Positions 44,854 to 56,700 of a DNA stretch of 64,000 nucleotides are shown here, one piece after another. The notes below the pieces were generated by a model, which was not told where the DNA came from, did not search any database, and worked only from the letters and a program-made list of their open reading frames with translations. This stretch comes from Plazaster borealis. Lineage: Eukaryota; Echinodermata; Asteroidea; Forcipulatida; Labidiasteridae. Made by a program: the position numbers and the translations under genes. Each line of letters begins with the position of its first letter. Within the stretch, counting starts at the first letter, position 1. The stretch covers positions 9,703,127-9,767,126 of the forward strand of contig CM037464.1 in NCBI GenBank assembly GCA_021014325.1, in the 5' to 3' direction.

Positions 44854-46990
44854 TCAGATTATGGGCCATTGTCTGGTAGTCTTGGTTCTTACGTTTACGG
44901 TTTTTAGTTGTGCTACACAGCTGCAGGACATTTGTTTGTTTGTTTTGTTATATGCAAGGTCATCCCAAACAAGGCTTAAAAGCCACTTTTGGTAAGGTGC
45001 TACAGGTTGTAGCGTTGATCCCAACTCTTTACCAACAAGATTAACATAACACTTCTGCACTCTATCAAATAAAGACAAATGACAGGCAGAAGCTCTGGCC
45101 CAAATGTGACAACATTACTCCATTAGGGGACGTATAGTTGTATTATACAGGTAGAGAGTAGCATCAGGAGGTAAGAACTTCCAAGCTCAATAAAGACAAC
45201 CAACTCGCATGGAAACACTCTTTTAATACAAATGCCTGAGATATACCTCTCCCAACTGGCATTAGTGGAGATGTCAAGTCAAAGAAGGCGAAAATCTGAT
45301 ATCTCAAGGCAAAGTCGATGGACCCATATGAATGGATGGAAATGTATCATCTCTAGATCGAGACAGAGACAGTAGTTTATTTTTCTTTGCATAAAAGGTT
45401 ACTAGCCAATCGTTCCCCCCTTCAACACGCTCTTTATATCATTAATCAGTGAGACACCCACCTCACAGCGAGAAGTGTTGGAAGAGTTGGGGGAAACACA
45501 GTAGAGGGTTGAATGATCAGTATAAAAGGCGAGCTGAGACAAAACTTCATCGAGCAAATCATTAATGTGAACAAGTAAGAAATTAGGACTAAGTACTAAG
45601 CCCTGTGGAACACCAGAATTGATAGGAGAAGATTGCCCTCAAGGACAACCTTCAACTTGCGATTGGAAAGGAAAGCAGAGATTATATATATCATTCTGCC
45701 AGACAAAACACATGACAAGCTTGTGGGGCAGGCCAGTATGCCATACTTAGTCGAAGACGATGTCCAATGGAGATGGCCATTGTTACAACTTGAGCCTCAC
45801 CCCTGCAATCTAAGGCCCTACTAAAATGATCGGTAATAAGGGAAAGCAGTCAGTTACAAGGTCATTGTCCTCCAGGTATCCAAGGGGCTATATATTGATC
45901 AACAAAGCACTCAACAATCTTACCTATTATGGGAAGCAGACTAATTAGACGATAAATTAGTAGATTCAGAACGCTCACCAGCATCCTTAAAGACAGAGAC
46001 AATGGATGCCACTTTTCAAGATGAAGGAAAAACTGAGACTGCCAAGCACATATTGAATAGCTTGGCAAGAATAGGTGAGAGTTCTGGGAACATTTGTTTC
46101 TAAATAATTGCAGGGATTCCATCAGGGCCAGTAACCTTGGAGGCATCCAAGGAACAAACAGTCTGGGCAATCCTTTTGGAATGATAAGAGGATCAGATCA
46201 ACAGTGGCTGTAAGTGATGGAAAGGCAGGAAGTGGATGCCCTCATCATCGAGTGTGGAGTTGGAAACAAAGTTGTCATCAAAAAGGTTTGCCTTATTTTG
46301 AGGAGAAGTAAGAACTTTGGGTCCATGAGAGAGGGAAGGAATGAACCACAGTTCAGTAAACTATTGGCAATCCGCCAAAAGTCCCTGGAACCAAGCCGCT
46401 GTGTTGAAATAAAACTAGCAACAGAGTTTGCATATTGCTGCTTATAGCATCATCTTCGAGCTTCTCGATAACTTGTCTGCTGCCAATTCAGGACCAAGAC
46501 CTAGAATCGATGAACTGGGCACATCAGTGAGAAAACTTTAAAAAAAACATCCCAGTCAGCCTTTCCAATCTAAAATACAGTACAGTGAAAAGGCTAGAAT
46601 TTAGTTGCAGAAGAAGAACATGACACTGAAACAGAGACAATTGAGTGATCTGAGTTACCAATTGGAGGCAAGACCTTGGCAACACATTCAACTTCTGGGT
46701 TAGAACACAACAAGAGGTCCTGCAGGTACCTATATCGGAAGCCTATCCGGAATAAGATTAGGGGATGAAACGATCTGAGTAAGATCCTGGGAGATGGAAA
46801 AATTGATGTTGCAATACCAGGAATGTCAATATTTTGAGAACGGGTCAGCCACTCCTTGTGGTGAATATTTAAGTCATCAAATACCATGACTTGAGCAGAA
46901 GGGTGCTGAGAAATATCAGAATCGATGCTATCAGAGATGGCATTAAGATAACACTGCGCAGGATGATGATGACGGACCACTAGTCCATGC
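44854..46990 (-). pseudogene. Jockey-superfamily LINE relic (endonuclease and RT)
   Basis: On the minus strand from right to left: an apurinic-type endonuclease portion (46992-46594) with QHPSAQVMVFDDLNIHHKEW and LCSNPEVECVAKVLPPIGNS plus DHSIVSV, the conserved catalytic SDH; then RT pieces near 46170-45860 (PIIGKIVE, fragments in other frames such as ELSPILAKLFNMCLAVSVFP); palm and thumb pieces to 45270; and a C-terminal block near 45180-44990 (MEYCCHIWARASACHLSLFD, then RVQK). Many stops and frameshifts. Dead copy; the clade within Jockey/CR1 is uncertain. Confidence 0.85.
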
Positions 46991-47810
46991 ATGTCTATGG
47001 CAGTACAACAACCTCAACATTTTACACCTGTTGATAGATCAGCTTCTTAGAGCATCATCACTGAGTCAAATGTCCTCCAATTTGTCTTTAGGACAAGTCC
47101 TATAGTCAGCAAAATGTTGATTAAGGTGGAGATTTGAGCCAGCAGAAACAACATCCTACAATTCAGCAGAAACAATGTTTTTTTTGTAGTCAAAAGTCCT
47201 TCCTAATGAGCTTTTCCTATGAAACATGCTAATTACATTCACGCATGCGTACAGACACTATTCAAACGTCACAGAGTTGAGCACTTAGGCAGATGCACAA
47301 ACACATATGCATCACGCCACATCGATCAGCCCCATACAAAAAAGGCATGATGTTCCCTCAGTTTGCGATCCAGTAGTGTTGGTGTGCACACGTGATGTGC
47401 AATCTAAATATTTCTTGGGAAAGGTCTATTCAGCATATATGTTTCATTAAACAAAGTGGTTACATTGAACTACATGTATGGTGATGCGATGCTGCCCAAC
47501 TAAGCACAGAAATCAGGAGTATAAAAACCCAGCACAAGACCAACCAAGAAGTTGCTTGGAGAATAATGGAGATGTGACTTAAGTGCCAACTTGAGTCTAA
47601 CGATGATTCCCGTAAATACAACTTCTTGGTTTGTAACATACTGTTTTTTCTAGGCTTGTATTAAGGAACAAAATACTATAATGTTCAAAGTTCCAATGAA
47701 GATGAGATAATATCTTCTTTTTCCTTTCTTAATTGTGAGGATGTTACATGCAATATTAGGCTGGCGTGTGTATAATTATGAGAGATGCATGGCTAAAACG
47801 AGGCCACACA
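46991..47810. other. No gene seen
   Basis: May include the decayed 5' part of the LINE to its left; no motif is recognised. Confidence 0.35.
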
Positions 47811-47814
47811 CCCT

Positions 47815-47937
47815 TACATATGGTAGTTACGGGGTACTTCCATTGTTATTCTATTATTCCCTTTTCTGAAGAAATCCTTGTGGGCTAGCATTGTTCTATT
47901 GTTAAAAGTACCCCGCAAGTTGGAGTGTGTAAGGGCA
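47815..47937. mobile_element. ACGGGGTACT-ended small inverted repeat, copy 2
   Basis: ACGGGGTACTTCCATTGTTA pairs with TAAAAGTACCCCG at the right end. The interior TTCTATTATTCCCTTTTCTG matches the copy at 41196. About 120 bp, non-coding. Confidence 0.65.
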
Positions 47938-48599
47938 CATTGTGTTACACCACTGCTGGAATTGAGAAAATTAGTGTCTGCAGCATGTCTACTCAACCAG
48001 TCTCCAACCAATTAGCATCGAATTAGAGTGCAAAAAATTAGAAACTGTATCTGGCAGTCGCCAATTTGAAGCCAGCTATAGTTTAAATTCACCATCAGTG
48101 TGGCTCTAGTGTTGTAAATGGTTGATTTGTTCGTGAGAGATAAGAAGAAGTTAAATTATGCTCTTGAACACCAAAATAGCAGTGTGATAATCCCACCTTT
48201 TTCAAGTCTTGCCTATAATTCCTTAATCATACCATTGACAAACATCTATGTATGTACCATGTTTAAACGGAGTCCAAACAGCTGCTGAACAAAGATACGC
48301 AGTTGACAAATGTGTGTATGTGTCATGTTTACACGGTCGCTCCACACGATGGAAACACACTAGGTCCTTCTGAAATTGGGGAAGTGCTTTTAAAAGGAAG
48401 GGTGATACAGGCCATTAGGCTTATAACCCTTTCGTAGCCAAATTGTTTGGACATAAACAACTGCTGGTGACCGCATTGTTTGATCACTCAAGCGTGAAAC
48501 ACACATTCTTACACCTTCTTCGTTCAAAGGCCATTTTAAAAAAATCCATTATCTCCTTGAAGATATTGTTTTACAGCAAAATAAGTAACCGAAAAGTTT

Positions 48600-49282
48600 T
48601 AACTTATTGAATTCCCTTTCATATTTCAGGAAACTGAACTCCTTTGACGTAGATAAAACCATTTTAGAATTGTTTTATAACACTATTTTACAAAGTGTGT
48701 TATCTTTTAGCCTTATTTGTGTCTACGGAAATATGCTATCTCGGGACAAACATTCTTTCTTAAGGGTAGTTAAGCAGGCTAGAAGAATAATCGGAACTCA
48801 ACTACAAAACCATGCTGAGGCACTTTACCATGATCAAGTATGTACTAAAGTGAATATGATTCTGTCGGACCCATCCCACCCCATTAATCCTAAGTTTTTA
48901 TCAAGTCGTCGGGGGGATCGCCTTTTACAATGGAAAATTAGAACACAACGCTATAACAACTCGTTTGTCCCAACTGCAATTCGTTTTAACAATGATTTAG
49001 AGAAGCTGTGCTATTCTGAGTTTTTCAGTTTTATGGATTACCTTTTGTGAATATTCAACATTGTATATAAATAATTATAATTATGAATCTTTTTAATACT
49101 ACCTTAAAAATATTGTTATTCTTATTGATGCTCTTTCTTTCCTGTATTAGCTTAATCTATCTGTCAGTCTGTTTATTGTTCTAAATTTTAGTGTTTTTGT
49201 CTGTACTGTTTGAATCAAGGCCAGTTTAATTTCCCCAGTGTGGGATAATAAAGTTTTTATCTTATCTTATCTTATCTTATAT
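48600..49282 (+). pseudogene. LINE ORF2 C-terminus with 3' tail and (TTATC)n
   Basis: A frame of about 140 residues (LELFYNTILQSVLSFSLICV, VVKQARRIIGTQLQ, then RYNNSFVPTAIRFNND) is the C-terminal region of a jockey/Rex-like LINE, open to its stop at 49050. The downstream tail reads TTCCCCAGTGTGGGATAATA, AAGTTTTTAT, then five TTATC units to 49282: a complete 3' end, so this is a 5'-truncated insertion, as usual for target-primed reverse transcription. Confidence 0.85.
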
Positions 49283-49341
49283 AATCCAAAAATCATTGAG
49301 ATCGGTCAATAAATGTCAAAAGTTTTGTTTTTCTTTCCTCT

Positions 49342-49790
49342 GTGCAATCTGATTATGACATCTCCTTTTTTGTCACCAGAGACCCTGGTTTCGACATTGT
49401 CAGAGACATTTACAATCTGTTCAGCCAAGCCTCTGCTGCTCATTTAAATCTTGACAAATCTAAGGGGTTATGGGTCGTATCATGGGCTTCAAGGTCAGAT
49501 CAGCCATTGGTTTTCAAATGGAACAATCAAGGGTTAGTCAAGCTAGGCAAGTCAAATGCTTTTGTTAAAAAAAACTTTTAAAAATAGTGGTCTATGTGTC
49601 GCCTGAAAATCCAAAAATGTCTCTCGCAATTGGAAAAGACTGTCCCAAATGTCTCTTAAAGGCGGCATCCTCATGGCTAACCAACTTGCCGCATCCAAAC
49701 TGTTTCGTGTCCTAGCCACACTTGGGTGAAGGACTACAAAGTCAACTTAAAAAGTTTCAAAACAGGGCAGCAAGAGTCATCCTATTTGCT
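49342..49790 (+). pseudogene. Tx1/L1-type LINE RT fragment
   Basis: SAAHLNLDKSKGLWVVSWAS is the characteristic region after the catalytic box in L1/Tx1 reverse transcriptases (S-x-x-x-x-N-x-x-K-S-x-G). In another frame SLKGGILMANQLAASKLFRV follows (S-L-x-G-x-x-x-x-x-N). It begins within 60 bp of the tail of the neighbouring LINE. Confidence 0.75.
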
Positions 49791-49799
49791 CATAGTAGG

Positions 49800-50160
49800 A
49801 CTCATTGCATCACACGCTGTTTGAAAGTTAGCCCTCGGTTCAATGTAAGGAAACATGAGGAGGTCTAATTAAACTCACAAGGTAAATAGTAACACTATTG
49901 TTAGCAGCTCATAATCTGGACAACAAACGTTATCTTTAATTGTCCAGTTATTGCACAAACCTCAGTTAATATACAAACACAAACCTCCACCTTTAGTTTT
50001 CAAAGATTCTAGGGTCCTGTCCTGTCTAACAGAGTCAGACTTCAGTAATTTTACAGCAATGTTTAGAATATTTTAGTTGACCCAGGTCTCTGTAAAACTC
50101 AAGAAACAAGCCTCACGATTCTCATGCAAGTATCGTGTGCAGGCAATAAGTTGATAAATT
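49800..50160 (-). pseudogene. LINE endonuclease fragment
   Basis: Minus-strand translation gives ACTRYLHENREACFLSFTET plus WV (conserved T-E-T-W with the catalytic Glu), and in the next frame SDSVRQDRTLESLKTKGGGL with CLYIN, the R-x-x-x-x-G-G-G-x-C-x-Y-I-N block of jockey-like endonucleases. Frameshifted remnant. Confidence 0.7.
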
Positions 50161-51160
50161 TTGCTAGATAAAGTCAAACACTATCAAATAAAATGGTTTG
50201 TTCGTTGAGCTGTTGTACAACTTCATACGCCTCCCCGCTTTCCTCTTTTTCTTGGTTTAATTCCTTGCGGAAAGTCATGGTATCTCGGTTTCTGGTTTAT
50301 GGGCGAAGGTCGGAGGTCATAAGCAGTGCTGACCTTGTGTATATAATACGGGATTTTGTCCAGGCAAGAGTACCGGCACAAACACTCATCAAAAATGTGA
50401 AAACAGCAATGAAATCACAAAGAAGAAGATCACATGAGTTCTACACAGAACATAAAGTATGATGACAGACATTAGAAAGACTGCAGCATCCACAAAAGGT
50501 GAAACACAAAACACACATAACTGAACAAGGATGGCGGCTTGTGTAGCACCCTCAAGATGCCTTGAACCGGTTTTACACATTACAATATCCTATCTTCCAG
50601 GTTAGACCTGTGACATTTAAAGAAATAAATTCATATCTAACTACAAAGAATAATAGACGTTAAATTTGCATTGGGATAAAGAATATTGTTTGGTTTTCCC
50701 CATTCACCAATGTGTGTAAAACAATGTATACTCGGTTACTTTCCCCTGAGTCCTGTGAAAAAAAAAAAAGTTTCATCTTTGTGTTATAATAAAGAAATAA
50801 CCAACGTGACATTTTTTTTATCCATGACCCTATTTGACCTTTCCTTTAAGTAAAACAAAAAGCTCAAACAAAAATTCTTTAAGCGTGACCCTGGATGGGT
50901 GCTGCTGCCCCACATGTGGATGTGGCAAGGAGGTCCAAATCCTGGTGTGTTAGCGACATTTACTGCATAGTGGTCTTCAAACATACTAATGAGCTGCGAA
51001 CCCTGGCTAGGAAGTTTGCATCGTATACAATCACATCCCACCGATACAAGAGTGCAAGGTGGGTTGGAAAAGGATACCCTGTGAAACCCAATTGGCCTAG
51101 AGGAACATAAAAGGCAAAACCAATGTCACACTAAACACATACACACTATGTAAAAATAGC
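50161..51160. repeat. Mixed stretch with a SINE-2 tail fragment
   Basis: 50640-50775 matches the SINE-2 family of 56.5-58.2 kb (ACGTTAAATTTGCATTGGGATAAAGAATAT-type text in two parts, AATGTATACTCGGTTACTTT, CTGTGAAAAA). The rest shows no recognisable gene. Confidence 0.55.
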
Positions 51161-51169
51161 AAAAAAAGG

Positions 51170-52600
51170 GACAAAGGGACTCACCTAGGCTAGGGAGGTC
51201 CCAGCTGGAGAAGGTCTTGCAGATGAGATGAAGCTTGGCTAGCCCCACTCAATACTGCTCTGCCCTCTGTCTGGAGAAAGCCCTTCAAATTGCACTCAGT
51301 GAAGGAGTTAGGAGTTTTCCAAAATACCTCTTGGGTGATGTCACCTATAGATAGGCCCAAGCAGTAGACTCTGCCCTAATATCATGCGCATGGACCAACT
51401 TATTGGCCTCGCCTGTTGATACATCCATGGCTAAGTGGATGGCAGTAACAAGACTTTGACCAATTGTGTCATGAGAAGCCATCCAATTTGGCGGGGTCGT
51501 CGTAACAAATAGCTGCAAACGCCTGATTTGAAGTGCCTATGTGCGGCTGATGTCACTCTGACACAGGTTCTGTCTAGGAAGCCCCTGTGGATAGCCACTA
51601 TGGCCAATCGGTAGTTTTAATCGTGGCCTTCGTGAGGTAAGTCTCAAACAAGTAAAGCAGGAAATCTGCAACTTCCCCTAGAGAAGTATCGGGTGATGAA
51701 GAGATCAGAAGAGATCAGTGCGACACCGCAGGTAAAAATGTCTTAATCTACTTTTGTAAATTTTTCTGGTCACACTATTTGATTGCAGGCTGCAATCATC
51801 GCAGCCTGTTGAGAAAAGCCTGCTGTGCAGAGGGTTCACATGACAGCACCCAGCACGTGAGGTGGAGTTCCTGTGGAGCCGGGTGTGGGAGACCTGAGCT
51901 GGGCTGTGAAACAGGATGTCCGTTTTCTTTGGAAGCACAACTGGCCGGTGAACAAAGAGTCTAGCCAGCCTTGGGAACCATGGCTGGCGGGACCAGAAGG
52001 GGGAAATGAGGAGGACCTTGCAGTTCTTCTGCTCCAGTTTGGTTAGTACCCAATGGATGAGGGAGAAAAGGAGGAAGGCATAGGCAAGCAGCCCTTCCGA
52101 ATGTATCACGATTGCATCTGTCTGCCATCAACATGTGGTTCGTCAATCAGAAGAAAAGCGACTGAGTGGCCCTGATGGCATAGCGTCCACTCTGTTGGGA
52201 GGATCCAACCCCTGGAGAGGGCGACAGCAGTGACGTTTTCCTCACCTGGAAGATGGGCTGCGTAAGCATGACCTTATGGCGCATGCACCATGTGAGCATG
52301 CATGCACAGTTGGCCCAACCACGTGCACCCCTGGTGATTGTTGCGCTCCGGCCACCCTCACTATTTATTTGGGTAAAAACCTGGGATGAGGTAAAAAGCA
52401 TGGGAGCGCTGTAAATTCTAATAGGGTACCATAGTACCAGAACCAAAAGAATTCCCAGTGTTATGGTCTGATGGGAGGGTGGGAGGGGGTGGGGTTTACT
52501 TGAGAACTCCAGAACTCCTGCATAATGCGGGTGGCAAATAGATCCGACAACGAAGCAGAAATCGTTTGAAAGGCTTGCATGAAAGTCGTTCCTCAAAACC
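51170..52600 (-). pseudogene. DIRS-type (tyrosine recombinase) retroelement relic
   Basis: On the minus strand, RNase H-end pieces come first (about 52360-52150: INSEGGRSATITRGARGWAN, and in another frame HLPGEENVTAVALSRGWILP). Next is a long frame (52109-51705) with LIHWVLTKLEQKNCKVLLIS and PFWSRQPWFPRLARL, typical of the DIRS region linking RT/RNase H to the recombinase. A recombinase remnant (51430-51190) follows, with LVHAHDIRAESTAWAYL carrying the H-x-x-R catalytic pair and FWKTPNSFTECNLKGFLQTE. Stops and frameshifts throughout; no split or inverted terminal repeats were found. Confidence 0.8.
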
Positions 52601-52997
52601 AAGTCCTCATGTCTGTGGTGTTTGTCACGATTGGATCAGTCCGCAGAGTCGTCCGAACTTGAAGAAAAACGGTGCAGTCGTGAGCCCTTATAATTTTGTT
52701 TCCTCTTCTTTTTCGAAGAGCGTCCCCGGGGTACATATGTTGATAATTCAGATGAACCCTGGGGCAACAGGAACCCCAACAATTAGTAAAATTTGATGCT
52801 GAGACCAGTCCCTTAAGAGTGAGCCAGACGGCCAGTGGATCTGCTCGGGCAGTCTGATCTGCATCACTTATGTCGTTCCAGGCCTACAGTACCCAATTTG
52901 GTGATCGCTGCCCAGTCCGGTAGACGTATAAAAGTTCATCCTGGGGATAGGCATGTAAGTGGGCAGTAAAAAAAAAAACCTGAAATCTTTTGGTGAA

Positions 52998-53426
52998 TAA
53001 TAATAATAATAATAGTGGCTTCTTATATAGCGCACATATCCGTCACTCAGTGACGCTCAAGGCGCTTTTAGCGTTCATTATTTTTCTGCAAGGTATTGTG
53101 GAGCTACGTTTTTGAAGTATGAGACCAAGTCCTTTACATAGCACCATGTAATGGTTTACAAGGTGCTGTGGCGCAATATGCTGCCGATCAAACCAGGAAC
53201 ACCGGGGCGAACCCCTTCTCTTTTCGATAAGTGCACCGGGTTCTTTTACGTGCATTACACAACACACGGGACCTACGGCTTAATGTCCCATCCGAAGGAC
53301 GAAGCATGTGGTTAAGTGTCTTGCTTAAGGACACAAGTGTCACGACTGGGATTCGAACCCACACTCTGCTGATCAGAAACACCAGAGCTTGAGTTCGGTG
53401 TTCTTATCCGCTCGGCCACGACATGC
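52998..53426 (-). mobile_element. tRNA-derived SINE, reverse copy
   Basis: Same family as 30926-31347. The tRNA-like head lies at 53330-53426 (minus: TGTCGTGGCCGAGCGGATAA, GGGTTCGAATCCCAGTCGTG), the shared central domain at 53190-53330, and the (ATT)n tail at 52998-53013. The tail-proximal 150 bp differ from the first copy (AGGCGCTTTTAGCG region), so the two represent different subfamilies sharing head and centre. Confidence 0.88.
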
Positions 53427-54470
53427 CCCAAATATAGCTTGGTGAATATAGCGCAATGCCACAACAGCATGGTATCTTGGTGTTACCCCATTTTTACCTG
53501 CAGACTTGAGGTCTAATGCCACAAACTTGTGATTGCTGGTTGCCATGGTTGATCCTGTAGGAATTCCGCTTTACTGTTATTCAACATAAATGTCCGATAA
53601 CAGTGAATGATTTGGATTGAAAACAGAAAAATTTTCCACTGGTAAACCTGCAGCCTGCACCCGCTGACTAGATAGTTTGACCTTCCATTGAGCAACTCAA
53701 TTTGAGACAACCAAACCATTGACAAACTCAACCATCTGTATGCTGATTGCAAAGATAAATCACCCATTGAGACAGACAAATTTTGAGACGAGTTGCCTGA
53801 TGTTGCATGCCCTGTTGCTTAACCCAAATACATACATACAATCATGGTTACCTCATGTTCGTGTATCTGTTTAAGTCTAGCCCAAACATGATGTCACTCT
53901 TCCAAACCCCATGGTTCAGACACGGCTGAGTTTTCTGCTATTTACCGGGTCTAATCCCAGACTATTGTGTCAAATTCACAGCCCGATCTAAATGATGTGC
54001 AGCTCGATGCCGGGTTCCATTTCTCTGTGTGCAAGAAGTGTATACTATTTGGACAAAAAGCGGCATCTAGTATTCATGGTGCAGCTGGGAAAAAAGTGGA
54101 GCCTTGAGAAAAAACCATGGAACAAGGAAATTAACAAAAAATGGATTTAAAGGCCGTTGGCACCCTGTGTTGGTTACCTCTACAGTTAAGTAGAGTGACG
54201 CAGACTACAGGTTTTACTTAACTATAAGATCACACAAGTAACAATTCTTCTTTCTAGCCTATTTCACTCCACTGAAGGAGGAAAGCCTCTCCATTTCACT
54301 CTATCCTGCGCTGTCTGTTGCCAAGCAATGCCCCTGTGTGTACTTATTTCATCTCTCCATCTTCTTTTTTGTCTCCCTCTTTTTCTTGTTCAGTTTCTTT
54401 GAGTCCAGTTTGCTGTTTTGCAAGTAACAATAAAGAGACTCAAATAACCATAGAGTTTTAGTATTAGTGT
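53427..54470. other. No gene seen
   Basis: Short frames only; no recognised motif or repeat. Confidence 0.35.
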
Positions 54471-54473
54471 TAG

Positions 54474-54655
54474 TTATTGTGTAACCCCCTATTCCAGACC
54501 TTTGTTCTGTTGTTTTACAACTGTGGCTTACAAGAATGGACAGGCTGCCACCATTGTTCGTCGTTGTATTCGGCTCAATGGAAGGTCAGCCTGAGCATTC
54601 CAATATTCTAGCATACCATGGTAGATTATCGACAATGGCTCAATGTGAATCAGGG
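54474..54655. repeat. Dispersed repeat, copy A (compare 63370-63535)
   Basis: TATTGTGTAACCCCCTATTC, ACAAGAATGGACAGGCTGCC plus ACCATTGTT, and CATACCAT in the same order as at 63376-63530. Confidence 0.8.
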
Positions 54656-55210
54656 TGAGTGCTTACTCATATTTTCTCACACCAACATCAAATCCCGATG
54701 CTAATTATGAGAACCTTTGTTGTCATTCCTTTATCAAGTCAGGGTTTCATTGTGGCAACGATATCTTCAAAGGAAAATGATTATACCAGAAGCTCCAAAA
54801 AGTTCACATAATTAATACTGCAGTTTGGCACGGAATCTTTTTTCGAATACCAACCCTATGTTGTTAGCAAATGAAGGGCATTGGCCTTTAGTTTTTTGCC
54901 AGGTAAGTTCAATAAAAAACTTGTTTGATTATTGAAGAACTTTCCTTTGTCAAAAAATATCTAACGTAGTTCAGGAAGTTTGAGGAGTTTGAGAAGAAAC
55001 AACCGCAGATGTGATAACAAGTTATTGTGCCACAAATTGTTCCAATCTAACTTGCAAATGGTATATTTTATCTGAGGATCATAGAATGAGATTGATGATG
55101 AAGTAAAGCCCATTGACACTCAATAACTGAAAAAACAATAAAGTCATCAATCATAGTGGCATGTACATGGTGACATTTTGTAACTATGAACTAAGAAAAT
55201 TGTAGAAAAT

Positions 55211-55800
55211 GGCTACCCATCTTTCAGCTTATTGATACCTATCTACCCTTCTTTCAGCTTAGTGATACCTATCTACCCTTCTTTCAGCTTAGTGATACCT
55301 ATCTACCCTTCTTTCAGCTTAGTGATACCTATCTACCCTTCTTTCAGCTTAGTGATACCTATCTACCATTCTTTCAGCTTAGTGATACCTATCTACCCTT
55401 CTTTCAGCTTAGTGATACCTATCTACCCTTCTTTCAGCTTAGTGATACCTATCTACCCTTCTTTCAGCTTAGCGATACCTATCTACCCTTCTTTCAGCTT
55501 AGTGATACCTATCTACCCTTCTTTCAGCTTATAGGGATACCTATCTACCCTTCTTTCAGCTTAGTGATACCTATCTACCCTTCTTTCAGCTTAGTGATAC
55601 CTATCTACCCTTCTTTCAGGTTAGTGATACCTATCTACCCTTCTTTCAGCTTAGTGATACCTATCTACCCTTCTTTCAGCTTAGTGATATCTATCTACCC
55701 TTCTTTTAGCTTAGTGATACCTATCTACCCTTCTTTTAGCTTAGTGATACCTATCTACCCTTTTTTAGCTCAATGATACCTATTTACCCTTCTTTTAGCT
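55211..55800. repeat. 30-bp minisatellite, about 19 units
   Basis: Unit TACCTATCTACCCTTCTTTC plus AGCTTAGTGA. The period of 30 keeps one frame open (V-I-P-I-Y-P-S-F-S-L per unit), interrupted by a unit with a 2-bp insertion near 55531. Units are nearly identical to about 55680, then diverge toward the right edge, a pattern expected for an actively homogenised core. The polypyrimidine-CAG in each unit resembles a 3' splice site. Confidence 0.95.
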
Positions 55801-56455
55801 TAGTGATATCTTGCTCCACCTCTTCCAGCTATGTGACATCTGCGGCTACCCCTATTTGGGTTTAGTGACATCTTGCTACCTGCAGCTCTACACCAGCTTA
55901 GCAATGGTTGAATTATTACAGAGATGGATAATTTGTTATGTGTATGATCATTGTTGTCAGTAGGGTGTAAGAAAGCAAGCATAGACAACATTTGAGACAA
56001 AGCCGTTATTATGAAGTGTGATCTGCCAAGAGATGCCTGATGGAGCAGAATAGCCTTCTAAACACTTATGCAAGACTATGGCCAATATCAGAAGGAAATC
56101 CATTCAATAATTTGGTACTCACAAGGCTACAGATTCTGCATAATCACAAATCATAAAATATTAGCATAAATGCTGATAGTAAATGTTGTGTATCATATTT
56201 TAAAGATAAAACCGCAATCCCAAGGTCTGGTCAGTATGAGAGGCAAAATTATCCACTTTTGGGATATGATTAGTTCATTACCCACAAAGCAAGCAACACA
56301 ATGCTTTTGGGCCAGGATGTATTAAATTTTGAATAAGTTGTTAATACAAGGATGACTAAATGAAATTGACCCTAATGTCTATAGAACGGTTTGAATTCAC
56401 ATTGATTACATGAGATGTTGTAGATACAAATCAGAGAAGCCTTAAAGAACCAACT
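55801..56455. other. No gene seen
   Basis: AT-rich, with no recognised element. Confidence 0.4.
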
Positions 56456-56457
56456 TC

Positions 56458-56700
56458 AAGTATTTAATAGATGTTAATTTTGCATCAGGGATAAAGAATA
56501 TAATTTGTTTTTACCCTTAGACCGATGTGTATTAAGCACTGTATACCCAGTACTTTCCCGAGTTCTGTTCTTCAACAAGCTAGCCCGGTAGCTAGAGGCA
56601 GTTCGAATCATATGTGTTAGCAGCGGATACCGCAACGATTTAATAGATGTTAATTTTGCATCGGGATAAAGAATATAATTTGTTTTTACCCTTATAGGCC
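56458..56700 (-). mobile_element. SINE-2 family fragments in tandem
   Basis: TTTAATAGATGTTAATTTTG with CATC(A)GGGATAAAGAATATAA occurs twice (56464 and 56639), separated by GTGTATTAAGCACTGTATAC and a segment with GAGGCAGTTCGAATCATATG. The same blocks occur reversed around 57905-57995. These are tail and linker parts of the tRNA-headed SINE-2 family. Confidence 0.7.

Noticed and set aside
55232..55776. Repetitive protein with a 10-residue period (VIPIYPSFSL)
   Set aside because: The frame exists because the minisatellite period is 30 bp; there is no start context, splice signals or flanking domain, and a 2-bp indel breaks it.
55211..55800. CRISPR-like array of 30-bp repeats
   Set aside because: Units are directly contiguous without spacers, and the window is animal DNA.
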